Shown one piece after another: positions 48,579 through 61,006 of a stretch of 64,000 bases of DNA (position 1 is its first letter; the number at the start of each line of letters is the position of its first letter). The stretch comes from Parus major. Its lineage: Eukaryota > Chordata > Aves > Passeriformes > Paridae. The stretch lies in contig NC_031769.1 in the NCBI RefSeq assembly GCF_001522545.3, positions 76,256,904-76,320,903 of the forward strand. The letters run 5' to 3'. The notes below the pieces were generated by a model that did not search any database, was not told the origin of the DNA, and saw nothing but the letters and a program-made list of their open reading frames with translations. Position numbers and translations under genes: made by a program.

Positions 48579-49554
48579 TGTAATGGTTTTGGCTGGGATA
48601 GAGTGAGCTTTCTTCATATAGCTGATATAGTATGGGTTTGGATTTGTTAGCAATTTTGTTACCACACTGATATTTTAGCTATTACTGAGCTGTGTTTTCA
48701 GATCATCAACATCTTTTTTGGTTTCTCATGTTGCCCCACCATAGAGCAGGCTGGGGGTGTTCAAGAAGCTAGGACACAGCTGGTGGTCTTTTGTTCCATC
48801 TGCCTGAGCAGCTGGGCACACACTGCAGCTTAGTTATATCCTTGTTGGTACAGGGAACCCCAGGAGGGAGCTGGGCAAAGACTCTGGCTGCGCCTGTGTG
48901 GTGATGCTGGGGGTAAGGAGTCCATCTCCATGGGGCTTCTGTGTTGGTCCTGAGCCTTTTTTCCTCCCTGAGGCTCCCTACCTGCTCCTGCAGCCCCATG
49001 CCCTGGTGACCCAGCCCATACCTCCTGCAAGCAAGGATACTGTCACACTCTGCCCCCACCCCGAAGGATATCAGCATGCAGTAGCCACTTCATATTTAAG
49101 ATACCCACCTGGGTCCACCTGGTTTGCTGAAGAGGCTACAGATGTGACCTTTCTTTCCCTTAGGGGAATAACATTGTTTTAGGATTATGCTTCAGTACTT
49201 CCATTTATGGCTTTATTCCAGGGATATCACACACCAAATATTATCATGCTCAGCAATTAAAGTTGGAAAAAGAAGGAAGGGGGGTTATGAGTTATGCCAT
49301 TTGCCTCCTTAATTAACTGTTATAGATGATAAAGCCCTGCTATTTTGAAGTTATATGATGATGTGAAGTAGTCAATAAATTCCTTATTTTGCTTTGATGC
49401 ACACACAGTTTTTGCTTCCCCTATTAAAAGTTATCCTTACTTTAACCCACAAGTTTTCTCATTTACCCTTCCCATTCTCTCCCACACCCTACAGTAGGGG
49501 GAGTGAGCAAGCAGCTGTGTGGGTTTTAACTGCCAGAGGGATTAACCCACAACA
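48579..49554 (+). mobile_element. Solo endogenous-retrovirus LTR with an internal insert
   Basis: The LTR starts TGTAATGGTTTTGGCTGGGA and ends TTAACCCACAACA. Between these lie GGCTGGGGGTGTTCAAGAAG (48749), TATCATGCTCAGCAATTAAAG (49240), AAGAAGGAAGGGG (49271), AGCCCTGCTATTTTG (49332), TTCCTTATTTTGCTTTGATG (49380), TTTTTGCTTCCCCTATTAAA (49408) and GGGGGAGTGAGCAAGCAGCTG (49496). This order matches a common avian ERV LTR. The flanking pentamers AAGAT and CATAT are at best a decayed target-site duplication. No viral genes adjoin it. About 425 bp at 48785-49210 do not belong to the LTR. Confidence 0.85.
48785..49210. other. GC-richer insert of unknown origin inside the LTR
   Basis: The LTR is collinear with its family up to GGACACAGCTG and again from TTATTCCAGGGATATCAC. 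The sequence between is richer in G+C and contains CTCCTGCAGCCCCATGCCCTG and CTCTGCCCCCACCCCGAAGG. It has several overlapping frames of 66-102 aa on both strands. I recognise neither a CR1 nor another LTR in it. It could be a nested element, a templated insertion, or extra sequence specific to this LTR subfamily. Confidence 0.55.
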
Positions 49555-51865
49555 CATATTAACATTTCAAAAATGCTATTGCTACTTTCTCCAGTCCAGT
49601 CTCCTTTTCAGTTTCATTAGAATACCAGATAAATGTCCATGCATTCGACACTTACATAAAATCAGTAATGGAAAGGAAGTTGGAAAGCTAAAAATTGATA
49701 GACCCAATCTAAGTATTTCAAGATGCTAGCTCTTACCTTAATAAATATGTATTGCACATGTAACATTCAAACTCGACTCTACATTGGAAAAATAATTTAA
49801 AAGAATGATAATTAATTATTATGCATGGAAATCAGTATCAAATCTAAGGATTTTTGCAGTGCTGGAGACATATTTGGAATATTGCTCTTCCCTTGTTTTT
49901 CTGAAGTGATATTAAAACCAAAACAGAAACAATCAAATGCTGGAGGATTTAAAGCAAATATTCTGTTTGATGGATTATCTTCCATTATATTATTTTATTT
50001 TAAGGAACATTCAAGTCACATAGCATGCATTTTGTCAATCAGAGAGCCTCACTGCAAGTCAATAAAAACCATGTTCGATGGTGACTCAGGCAATGTAAGT
50101 AGTTTGTGATCCACTGGCACACTCCATTGCCAGTACATCACTCACTCTTATGTCAATCTTTAGAGAGCAGAAGCACAGTACATGAACAGACAGAGCAGGG
50201 TGCCTCTTCATTATAGAAAGTCACTTCGATTTAGAAAGATAAAGAGTATGGGGTGTTGCCTAAATTTCATGGCACAGACAATTCAATATAATGCCTTTCA
50301 AACCCTATCCATATAAAGAAAAAATTATCTGGGAGTAAAATCTCAAGGAGGAGGAAATTAAATAGAATTTAAGCTCAGTTATAAACTGTACACTTACAGC
50401 TTATAAGCTATACAGTTGCAATGGCCATCTAAGGAGATAAATAGCAGCTTCAAAGCTTTATTCTGGAAAGTTAACAGTTATAGTCTTTTACCTTGGAGAA
50501 ACCTACTTCTTTTTCCTTTTCAGAAAGGAATGATCTGGAGAAGGAGATGATCTTTTCATGATGTAATCACAAGCATAACTGAAAATGCAAGCATTTAAAA
50601 AGCCATCATAATTGATAAGAATTCCTCATTTGTCTCCAGAAAGTTTTAGAACACACATCACTATTGACACAAAATCGTGAAATGACAGCAAACATGCAAT
50701 TCTGAGAATGCTGTGGATGCTGTGAAAGCAAAATACGCATGCACTGTTTTTTCTTCATTGCCTTTGGCCAATCTTAAATAAAATCTTTTGCCTCACCTTT
50801 ACTCCCTGCTGGCTAGAAAGCAGTTTAGGGGATGAGACTGCTTTACTCTTTTATTGGGATGTATCCTAAAGCAAAGTCTAGGTACTTCAAAAAAGAAATG
50901 CCCTCATAAATGTGTCACAGAATGAACTATCTGAATAAAGAGGAAAATGAAGACATAGCCAATAAATATTTTTTGCTGTGCTAGAAACTAAAGCAGTTTA
51001 GACAACATCATAATGGCATTGTCCGCAGTCAATGTGCAGAAAACCATTTTTGACACCATGCAATCACTTCATGCCATGAAAACAAAAAAATATAACATGC
51101 TGTTTATAGATCCAGCCTGAATACATTATAGCTATGGCTAGATTGATATGACTTCTGCAACTACAGAGTTTTACCAGTTTGCTGATTGCAGTGAATGCTC
51201 AGTCTGTAACTCTCCTAAAGTCTAAGCTTTAGGGCACAGGAGTTCCCCATGGACTCACTGAGCAGTAAGGGGAAAATGTAGAATTTGCACCTCAAAATTT
51301 GCAAACAGAGTTCCTTTGTACCCTCCTTCAGATATACTGGATGACTTCAGTCATTTCAGCCTTGCTCTCTAAGCAAAAAATTGATAAAAGGTTAGGCCCA
51401 GCTTGTTTTGATATTCAGGAAAAAATTAAACTTCAAACTAAGAAGAATGGTGAGAAATTGTTTTCACAGTCTGTTTTTTGGCCATGTATGAGACTGGTCA
51501 TGAACTGTCACTTATAAATGTCTGAGGTCTGCTGCAAGTTTGGCATTTCTCTTTTTTCTCAGCATTCTTGACTAATTCAACATTGCACTAACAAAGAGCA
51601 GGGACTGCCAAAAACTGAACTCAGTGTATAAAAATTTGGAAAATAAATAACCTTAAAGCCTTTTGGCTTTGACTGCGTAACAATAAGGATGAAGCAGAAT
51701 TTAAAGGTTTCATGTGCAGCCATGGAATAATATTTTATTCACAGGTGAGTTGCTAGATAATTTCTATTAAATGTCTATGTACTTTACACTAGGAAGTCTC
51801 AATCTAGCAGATTTAGTCCAGCATTCTGTTCATCTTTTGAGGGAGCCTCCAGCTTCATGTCCCTC
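49555..51865. other. No gene seen
   Basis: AT-rich unique DNA. Plus-strand frames at 49394 (overlapping the LTR end) and 49825 are 111 and 94 aa without recognisable domains. Confidence 0.5.
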
Positions 51866-52118
51866 CACTGGACCTGCTTCAAAAGATCCATGTCTTTCCT
51901 GTACTGATGACCCCAGAGCTGGATGTAGTACTCATGGTGGGGTGTCACCAGAATGGATTAGAGGGGCAGATTCCCCTCCCTCACCCTGCTGGTCATGCCC
52001 AGGATACTGTTGGCTTTTTTGGGCTGTGGATGTATCTTGCTGGGTCATGTTGAGTTTTTTTTAACAAATACCCTCGATTCTTTCTTCTCGGGTTTGCTCC
52101 CAATATGGTTTCCCTCTG
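51866..52118 (-). mobile_element. CR1 LINE fragment, ORF2 C-terminal part, minus strand
   Basis: Plus-strand text is the complement of CR1 ORF2: CTGCTTCAAAAGATCCATGT, CTTTCCTGTACTGATGACCC, CAGAGCTGGATGTAGTACTC, GGTGGGGTGTCACCAGAATG, GAGGGGCAGATTCCCCTCCC, CCCAGGATACTGTTGGC and GGGTCATGTTGAG. It lacks the CR1 3' tail on its left side. The plus-strand 97-aa frame at 51771 is a shadow. Confidence 0.92.
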
Positions 52119-54392
52119 AGAAGAAATTATAAGGGGAAAAGAACACTATCTTTCAACCTTAATTAAAATAATAATGGGCTTCTCTAAGTATTACAGTTGT
52201 TTAGAAATGTTTTAAATGTCTTCATGACTTATTTGGTTTTCACAAACAGTAAAAATTATGGCTGTTTGTTAAAAACTATAACACATTTTTAATGGTGCTT
52301 ATGGCTCTTTATTCAATTCTAGGAGAATCTAATTGATTCTTTGGCTTATTTCCTTACAGACTCTCTTAAAAGGCCTGTATTTCTATTAAGGAGAGAAGTC
52401 TATCCATGGTAATTGAACTTGCTGCATACTAAACAGTTTTATCTCTGCCTTAATACAGTTTTTTCCTTCCTAAAAGCTGTAAGAGATAAGCACCCCTGAA
52501 GTTTATGTGTTGTTCAAATAAAAAATAAGGTAGATAAATGGAATGAGCTGAATAAATGGAAAGAAATTTACTATGAAATTAAGATATAAATTGTAACTAT
52601 GGAAACAGCCTTTGTAATTACGAATGATTTAGAAAGGCATGGAAGATGTTTAATCAGTATGTAAATTAACTGATGATTTTTTTAGAAAGGTAATAGAAGT
52701 TAATGCAATAAAATACTTTAAAATTTTCTTAGTGGCCTAAAATAAAAACAGACAAACAAACAAAAGACCCCCAGAACCTAGCTTTAAGTTATTTGTAATT
52801 TTTCACAAGTACATGGTTAAAAACCAGGCCTTATAACATTTTCAATATGTGTCATAAACCCACATTACAAATTAAACCAAAATTCTCTTTTGATATTTAT
52901 GAACCGGCATTTATAAGCCACAAACTTTTCAGTGATTCTAGTGAATTTCGCTGAGCTGTGGTAAAACACTTTATAAAGGAAAATAATAATACAGGAAAGT
53001 AATGTTACTTTCTAAAAATTAGATGGGAGGGAAAATTTAAAATGTTCCAGCTCAGCCAGCATGTGAGAAGCACAGTTGAGAAAGGTATTTTGTTTCTAGA
53101 CTAGTCATGTGGTCTAGGTCATGAACTGGGATGCAGAATTATATGAAATAACACTTAATGCCTTATTTGAAATTATTCTGAAAGAAGCAGCAGAACTCCA
53201 AAGTGAAACACAGACATGAGCTGGAGCCAGCCTGGGCTTTACACAGTAATGGTAAAACAGTGACTTCTCAATAAATTTGTTTTAACTACTTACTTTTAAC
53301 ACACTTTCCTGTACTCTGTGCGTGTTAAGCTGTTTTTTCAAAAACACTTCATCATAAGAGACTCCAGCCAACAACACATCTTTGTAACTTGAAGTAAGCT
53401 GGCTGAAGTGCCAGAACCATTGTAGCCTTATAACCTTTAAGTCCACACTAATAAATCTCTACTTAGTACACTATATCCTCACTTCTCTACATGCATTTTG
53501 TTGTGTATAGGTTTGTAAATTACAGACTACATTTTGAGCTCATCCTTTCAGGCTTTACTTCAGATATTTTGAACAGACCTGTCAATAAGACAACAGATTT
53601 CTGTGGCACTAGAAAGTTGTGTGAGGAAAACCAAAATGAAAAACCTATGTTTCACTAATACATATTAATTGTCGGTTATGAACAAAGCAATTGACTTATG
53701 CCTGATTTTCACAGATATTTCAGATGTACTGAAATACTCAAATTGTACTCAAAGAAGTACAGACCTCCTATGCACACCTGTTATATCTCCATACTCGTAC
53801 CTCATGCATCTATTAAAAATATCATTATCAGTTAAACTCCAGGTATCCTAGAGAGTTTAAACTCATACTATAATGTTACAGCATTTCCAAAACTTCATGT
53901 TGACAAAGGTCTGATATAAAATCACAGCAAAACCTTACAAATACATAGGGACAAGTTACAGATAGAAAGCATATCTTAATAAAATCAGAGAGAACAGGTA
54001 CTTTGTAAACATGAAGTGCATTCTACCTATTTCTTCATTATATTACCAGTTACTTTAAAATGCCAACATTAACTGATTATATGGCAGTGAACAAAACTCA
54101 CCTTTGTAGTTCAGCTTTTACTCTTTCTCTCAAGGCTAAGCTTCAGCTGTCACTGTCATAAAAAATCTCCAAAACAAACAGATAATGCTTAACTAGGCAT
54201 CAAAGTTCTTTAGTCTCTTATATTTTAATACTGCTGTATGTTAAATTGTATTTCATTTCCTCTCCTACTGAACTATAAAAAAAACCAAACAAAAAACTTG
54301 TCAAAGCTAAAAGTTTGATCAAGTTAACAAAAATTTAAGTTATTTGTGCAAATTTTTAAAATTTAACAAAAAATGGGGTTTTTGTTATTTGT
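52119..54392. other. No gene or recognisable element seen
   Basis: AT-rich unique DNA; frames are 60 aa or less. Confidence 0.5.
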
Positions 54393-54467
54393 TTCTTTAA
54401 GACGGGCTTCTCCCAGAAACTTCTTAATGAGTAAGTATGTGACATGGGGTGGCAAAGAACCTTTCCT
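54393..54467 (+). repeat. 75-bp dispersed repeat, copy 1
   Basis: From TTCTTTAAGACGGGCTTCTC to GGGTGGCAAAGAACCTTTCC the sequence matches 58304-58378 in direct orientation at roughly 85% by eye. The flanks differ. It is not recognised as CR1 or as one of the LTRs here. Confidence 0.8.
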
Positions 54468-57207
54468 GTGTATCATAGGTCAGTTTTATCTAACATTCAA
54501 CTGCTCCAATTGTAGAAATTACCAGAGGCACTGAAACATGTGAGGACTAAAAGTCTATGATTAAGCCTTTAAAGCCCACAAGTAAGACACTTAAGTTTGG
54601 CAAATAGCAGCACCTTTTGGCTCAGCCATCCCTCAAGAGCAACAGTAGACTGAGATGACCACTGTCATAGTCAGAAGAAGGAAAGGCTGCCCAATAAATG
54701 TCCTTAGCTCTTTATAAAGACTACCAATATAGGGAAGAAAAATATGTTAAAGTGCATATTGGTTTCCTACATAAAATCACCTTGTGATTGGGATCAAGGG
54801 AAATATGATGTTAGAAAAACTGCTGCTATTCCAGATGGTAAGACAAAGGTACCCTGACTGCTGGAAATCAGGGTTAGACCTTGTGAATGAAAAGCACATG
54901 AGGAACACTACTGATATTTTTCCTAATTTTAGTTTGGGAAAGTAGAAATCTATTTTTATCAAATCTAGTTTACCATTAGCCAAGATTATAAAAACATCTA
55001 CACTGGTTTCAAAGTAAACACTGTGGAGCTTATATCTTACTATTTGCTTAGCTATTTCTTCATTGTTTTCAACAACTGGACAGATACTTTAACAACTTTT
55101 TAATCTAAGAAGTGGCAGACAATATTTTTCAACATTATTGGAGACAGCCTAGCTATTATGCTCTAACTTCCTGTAAATTTAAGAGCTAGTCACAAAGAGT
55201 AGCAAGCCCAGAACTCCACAACTTAAAAACAGAAATGAGAAAAATTATGATTAAAAAATTTTATCAGAAATCTGATAAAACAGTAAGTCAATTAACAAAG
55301 AAACTACAAACACTGTGTTTATGGAAATGCCAATTAGACAAGAAAAAGTAGAGTTATGAAATTCTGTTTCTTTTATCAAGAGCCAAAGAAGAAGGATTTT
55401 CTCCACTTGTCTCTGGAGCTTTCCCCCAGGCTGAAGATGATGCTACCCTTTCTTCTACTCTTCTAAAGTGCTTACTGATGTCTGTGATAAACACTGAACA
55501 ATTCTTTAATATGTTTCCAAATAGAAGCATAAATAAAAATATTTTCTCTGTTGTTTTTGAGAATTCTATTGACTTGCTTTGAGCAATTCTGGATGATTTG
55601 ACTAATAAACCTAGCAATACACACTCACAGGTTCAGGGCCTGAGGAGCAATTGTCTGAGCCTTTCTTTTAAAAGCTTCCACATCACTCCACAAGAAGTGA
55701 GGTTTAGAGGGTAGGATAATTTTCAAAGATAATGAATTTCCAGAGTAAGTAATTAAACAGCTAAGACCGAGACTGTCAAAATCTAATTAGAGTGAAAAAG
55801 ACTGAATAGGGAACCTGAAAATCAAGTCTACGCTTCGATGACTGTGTAGAAAACTTGTGGTTTTTACACAGATTTTTTTTGTCCCTTCTGCTTGCAGCAC
55901 ACTCTCTCTGGTTACCACAGATAATGCGTTGCTTACTACAAAACCATGTCCTTAACTCCTTCGCTGGCTTCAAATTAGTCTGTCCATCTGAGATGAGCCT
56001 GCTCAGTTACTCTCAGGGTAAGGCACAAACACCTTTTCCAGAGGTTTTTGCTATGATGAAACATGTCTGACACTGACTTTTTTTTTTTTTTTTTTCAACA
56101 CTCTGCATCATTTAAGAGGGATAACACTTCAAACAGAGTTAAATGATGTTTGTCATACTCTCCCTCCTCATTTCTTTTCAACATGAATAGATCTAAACAT
56201 CAATAAAATTTTTGCAGTCTTCATGGAAATGTTTGTGTTCAGTTACAGATTTAAAATCTGTTATTCAGAGCTTCAAAAATGGGTGCTTTACTGCATAAAA
56301 TTTTTGATGGAGTAATATATTTAAGGAAGAGCAGCACTGCCAATTTAGCTTAGACTTTGCCATATACAGTTAGTTTTGTAATATTTCTTATGCCATTCTG
56401 CAACTGAGAGGTTGTTTAGTCTAAATCTTCCACATAAATCCATGAATGTTCATAAAAAGTTCCTCAAAGAGATGTACTCCTACTCACTCTAACTATCTAC
56501 TCTATAGGTTTTCATGAATAGGATTTAATTCACACAGACACTTTGAGTATCCACATTGAAAGCTGAAACCCATCTAGACCGTATTTTTACACTATTTGTC
56601 ATTTACTCTCTTAGAGTGTTTCCTTCAGCCATTTACTTAAAAAATAAAAATGCTAGCTCAAAGTAAATTATTTTATAGTGATGGTTCACAATTTGACAGC
56701 AACCTACATATTGAAAAGTTATTTTTCTGCATTATCCATAAAACCTTTTGCACTGGTAATATAACAGATGTAAAAGCATGTTTTTCTCTTTTATCCACGC
56801 AACTTCCTTTTTCTCTCTTCTCATTACACAGGGCTTTTTTTCCAACTTAAAACCTCAAAAACAACAATATCTTCCACAAATATTTATTTTCTGTGCATGA
56901 TCAAATTTTTCTCTATTAATTAAAATAACACCAGCAGAAGTGTTTTTGTTGAGCTTCTCTTGTCAATGACCATAAGCAGGAGGAAAAGCTTGCCAGCATA
57001 TACCTCTCTCTTAACACAGATTTCATGAAAACTGGGGAATAAAACAGATAACACAAATATGAACCATCTATCTGGAGACCATGCCCTAGATCTCAGATTG
57101 AATAGAGACCTGTGCTTTATTCCCATTTTATCTCTTATACAACAAAATATAGTAATACCATGCCAGAAACTTTGACACCTGTTCTGTCTTCTGAGAGCGT
57201 GTAGGAT
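54468..57207. other. No gene seen
   Basis: AT-rich unique DNA with a run of 18 T at 56078-56095. Confidence 0.5.
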
Positions 57208-57910
57208 CCTAGATGTTCCCTTTCCCAGAGGGACCATGACAGGCTTGAGAGGTAGAATGAATATGAACCTCATGAAGTTCTGCAAGACTGAGTGTGAGAT
57301 GCTGAACCTGGATTGGGGTGATCACAAGCATAAATACAGGCTGGGCATTCAACAGGAGGTTGAAAGAGATGATTTTCCCAACTCTACTCCAATACTCTGA
57401 GACCCCACCTGGAGCAATGTGTCCAGCTCTCAGAACCACAACATAGATAACATGTGGGTCAGTTGGGGTGAGTCCAAAGGAGGGTGACAAAGATGATCAA
57501 ACTGTTGGAGCACTTCTATGAATACAGGCTAAGAGAGCTGGGATTATTCAGCATGGAGAAGAGAAGGCTCTGGGGACACTTCATTGTGGTCTCCCAGTAC
57601 CAAAAGGGGGCCTGCAGGAAACTTTTCACAAGGATACGTAGTAATAGGACAAGGGTAATGGCTTAAAATTGAAAGAGGGTGAGTGTAAACTGGGTATTAG
57701 GAATAAATTCTTCACTGCAAGGATGGTCAGGCACTTGAACAGGTTGATCAGAGAGGCTGTAAGTGTCCCATGCTTGTAAATGTTCTAGACCAGGTTAAAA
57801 ATTTTGAGTGGCCTGGTCTAGTCAAAGATGTTCCTGCCCAAGGTAGGGGATTGGAACTATATGATCTTTGAGGTCTCTTTCAACCCAAGTAATTTTATAA
57901 TTCTATGATC
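57208..57910 (+). mobile_element. CR1 LINE fragment, ORF2 C-terminus to 3' end
   Basis: CR1 running left to right with CATGACAGGCTTGAGAGG (57235), AACCTCATGAAGTTCTGCAAG (57268), AAATACAGGCTGGGC (57333), GAGACCCCACCTGGAGCAATG (57400), TCCAAAGGAGGGTGACAAAG (57474) and GGAGAAGAGAAGGCTCTGGGG (57556). It ends AGTAATTTTATAATTCTATG. A plus-strand frame at 57484-57666 still reads as the conserved CR1 ORF2 tail (RLRELGLFSMEKRRLWG). An internal deletion joins the region after the GGGCATTC segment at about 57346 directly to the CTCTACTC segment near 57380, removing a few hundred bases of ORF2. No functional protein remains. Confidence 0.95.
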
Positions 57911-58303
57911 AATTTGGCTTAATTGTATTGAAAACTTCATTGCAAGCATGCAAATAAATCAGTGAAAATCTCAATAGCTGTTCATACTTCCTTCAAGAGC
58001 ATGCATACTTTCAGATAATTAAATTTACTATTTTTGTAAATTCAATTTTAACTCTCCAATGATTTTTCTTCCTGGATTTTTAATCTCTGAAAGCAGTATA
58101 AAGAAGCTATTTAAGAGTAAAAAATAGTTTAGTGTCTGGAAGAATAAAACAGTGTCTTTGGCAAATAAATAATCAGACATCTATACATTATGTTCCATAG
58201 CTTTTAATATTGTGATGAGGAGAAATGCCTCAGATTCTGTATTCTTTATCACCATAACTCTAGGGTCTATGGCAATATTGACAAATTCTAAATGCACGTT
58301 TTT
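57911..58303. other. No gene seen
   Basis: AT-rich unique DNA between a CR1 tail and the second copy of the 75-bp repeat. Confidence 0.45.
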
Positions 58304-58378
58304 TTGCTTTAAGACAGGCATCTCCCAGAAATTACTTGAAGAGTAATTATGTGACACAGGGTGGCAGAGAACCTTTTC
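58304..58378 (+). repeat. 75-bp dispersed repeat, copy 2
   Basis: From TTGCTTTAAGACAGGCATCT to GGGTGGCAGAGAACCTTTTCC it matches 54393-54467 in direct orientation with about ten differences. The copies are 3.9 kb apart. Their divergence indicates either an old local duplication or two copies of an old interspersed repeat. Confidence 0.8.
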
Positions 58379-61006
58379 CACTTTTACATATGTATAAGGA
58401 AAGTATGGCCAGAGAGGGATTTTCATCACTATTGTTAGTTATACCTCTGAATTGGAATTCATTCATGTGTAGCACTCTCAGAAGGATAGTGTTTTTTTTT
58501 TTAAAAGAACCAGGGAAATGGTGGGACTAGCCATTACTTATAACTGGGGTGTAAACCTTATTGTTCACAAATTCTGCATACTAACTCTAAAGCAACCAAA
58601 AAACCCCACAGAACCAAAAGATCCTTTTTGTCTAGTATGTAAATAGCTTTGTTCTTGAGTGGTGCTTGTAAAAAATCAGTAAGAGTAATTCCTGAGCCTT
58701 ATGCCCACTAGTCAATGATCTTTCAGTGATCTCAGTTAAATTCATATTTTACAGAGTTCCTACAGTGAAGCCCATTAATTTGGGAGGCATAGATTGTCTA
58801 AGAGTTGAACGTATGTGTAAATCATTATTTTACCACTTCTGGAGGTGCTCCAAAGGATTATATTCCCAAGAGCACAATAAGAAAGTCTATCTGAGCAATT
58901 TTATATGCTCTTATAAAGTGAAAGAGGGAATGTCCATACTAGTCTAGTACCTCTCTTACTCTAAAACTTCATCAAAATATAAAAAGGAGATTAAGTTACC
59001 ATAGTCAGTATTTTGTTGATCACAAAATTGGAAAATATTTCAAAGGTAGTAGTCCTTCAATATGCTAATCAAAGAGGATAGGAGTAGAACAATAATCAAA
59101 ATTATTTCTAAACATATTTAATGTAGTCCCTTTTTCTGTGGGAGAGAACTTCTGGCTGCTTCTATTGAAGGATTGCATACATGTTCAAAAAAAGAAAATT
59201 TACAAATGTTTACTGTGTTCCTTGACATTTTAAATCAAATGTGCAGCAACCAAATGCTTATAGATGCAATTAATCAACGATGAATGTTCTCACATTTATG
59301 GATGGATTAAGCACACTAAGATCTAATTAGCTTATGCTTAAACAACATGAAATTATAAATAGCAGTCACATTTCTTAATTTACCTCTCCTACAATTTTCA
59401 TTCTACTTCCAGAAAAAAATTTGATGTGTTAGTTTGAAACAGGATAAACACAACAGAATGTTACATAGGGAATGGAAAATTTGAATACATCTTCCATATA
59501 TACCATGCAAACTTATTTCAGCAAAAACATTGGTATGTCTCCAGGTTTTTAATAGCTCCTTATCTGTGTACAAATAAGATGGCAGAGGAAAAGGATGTAG
59601 CCCTTCATGTTGAAGATACCAGAAACACAAAATAGCTTTCAATTTTTTTTCTCCATTTTCATATTTAAAGAAAAGCTTAGTAACAAATATCTTTAAGTAC
59701 TCCATCTCTCCAGATGTATTATTTCACTACCAGCTAAAGAGGCTAAAAGGACAAGAATGTGAGAGATACCCTAAATCCCTGAGAAAGGGTTTGATGAAGT
59801 GGAATTTTTTCCCCTGACAGAGATAACTATACTGTAGTCACTGAGACAATTTCCCTTGTTTAAAATTCTTCAACAGTGTATGATAAAAAGGAACCAATAC
59901 AACACATTATAACAGTAAGAACTAAAGAGAAAACACTGTTTGCTTCCTGTGCTTTGCTTTCTCACTCTTAATAACACCTAGATTCACAAGACAAGAGAAA
60001 ATATTCTGCATTGCAAATAACTATGAAATATAAGAAAGTATTTGTTCAGTGCCTTAATCTTAAGTGGAAAAGGTTAAGGGATGTTGGCTAGCTTGTCCAG
60101 TCACAATTTATTTAAATTTTCAGTTTCCTTTGAAGAAAAATTCTATTGACTCCTTTACTCCTCACGTGACATTTCTGCTGTTTGTGGAGGCAATTAACAA
60201 TTGCAAAGCAGCCATCTAATGAGATAATATTCACTGATATAAGCTTGGGGAACCTCCAGATGGAGAGTGATGTTTGATTTCACAAATATGCAGCTGGTCA
60301 CTGATATTCTTTTGGTAGATACTGTGCTCCTCTGATAGATGGGTAAACCACTCACAGCTGATTTTCAAAAGTTCTGGCACATGCATTTCTCAGGGACTAA
60401 ACTAGGTAGAGTAGTTGAACAAAATTCAGCAGAGGAGGCAGGGGAAATAGCCTTGTGAATGAAATAGTAAATGAGACAGAGATGTAACAGAAGAAGGATC
60501 TATGTCCTCATTTTCTCTCTGGTATAGCCAGTTTCCACAGTTAAATGAGCATGAAGAAAATGGAGGACACAGCTGAAATTTGGAAAGCTCCACTGGAAAC
60601 TGATTAGATCTCAGGAAGCAGTTTGCTTAAAGTATTTTACTTTGTAAAGTTCACAGATAAGACAGCCAGCTTCTCCAGATAATAAGTACTGAATCCAGTG
60701 ATGGATGATTCCAATTTGCATTTGGATAATTCTCAATTCCCTGCTATGAAATACTTACAAAAACACTGACTTTCTAAGCTAAAGACAAAATAATTTTGTA
60801 TAGCTACAGATAGTAGAGAGCATACAGATAGCATTAGAGGGACATTTTCTTATTCTAATGTTACAAAGCATTACACTGTATGGAAACAGTGATAAGAAAC
60901 ACCTCACAACTGAGGCTCATCAACTACAGCAAAATTTTTTTCATTAACCCAGGGAAGCAAAGCACATGTGAGACATTAAAGACTTCCAACACAGCAGAGA
61001 TTGTCT
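58379..61006. other. No supported gene
   Basis: AT-rich unique DNA. A 100-aa minus-strand frame at 59403-59705 has no recognised domain. It precedes the minus-strand ORF cluster at 61-63 kb but shows no clear link to it. Confidence 0.45.

Noticed and set aside
48769..49182. Overlapping 66-102 aa frames on both strands in the LTR insert
   Set aside because: Both strands are open because the segment is GC-rich; there is no recognisable domain and no splice or start context.
57484..57666. 60-aa plus-strand frame with protein-like appearance
   Set aside because: It is a remnant of CR1 ORF2, not a host gene; the frame is broken on both sides.
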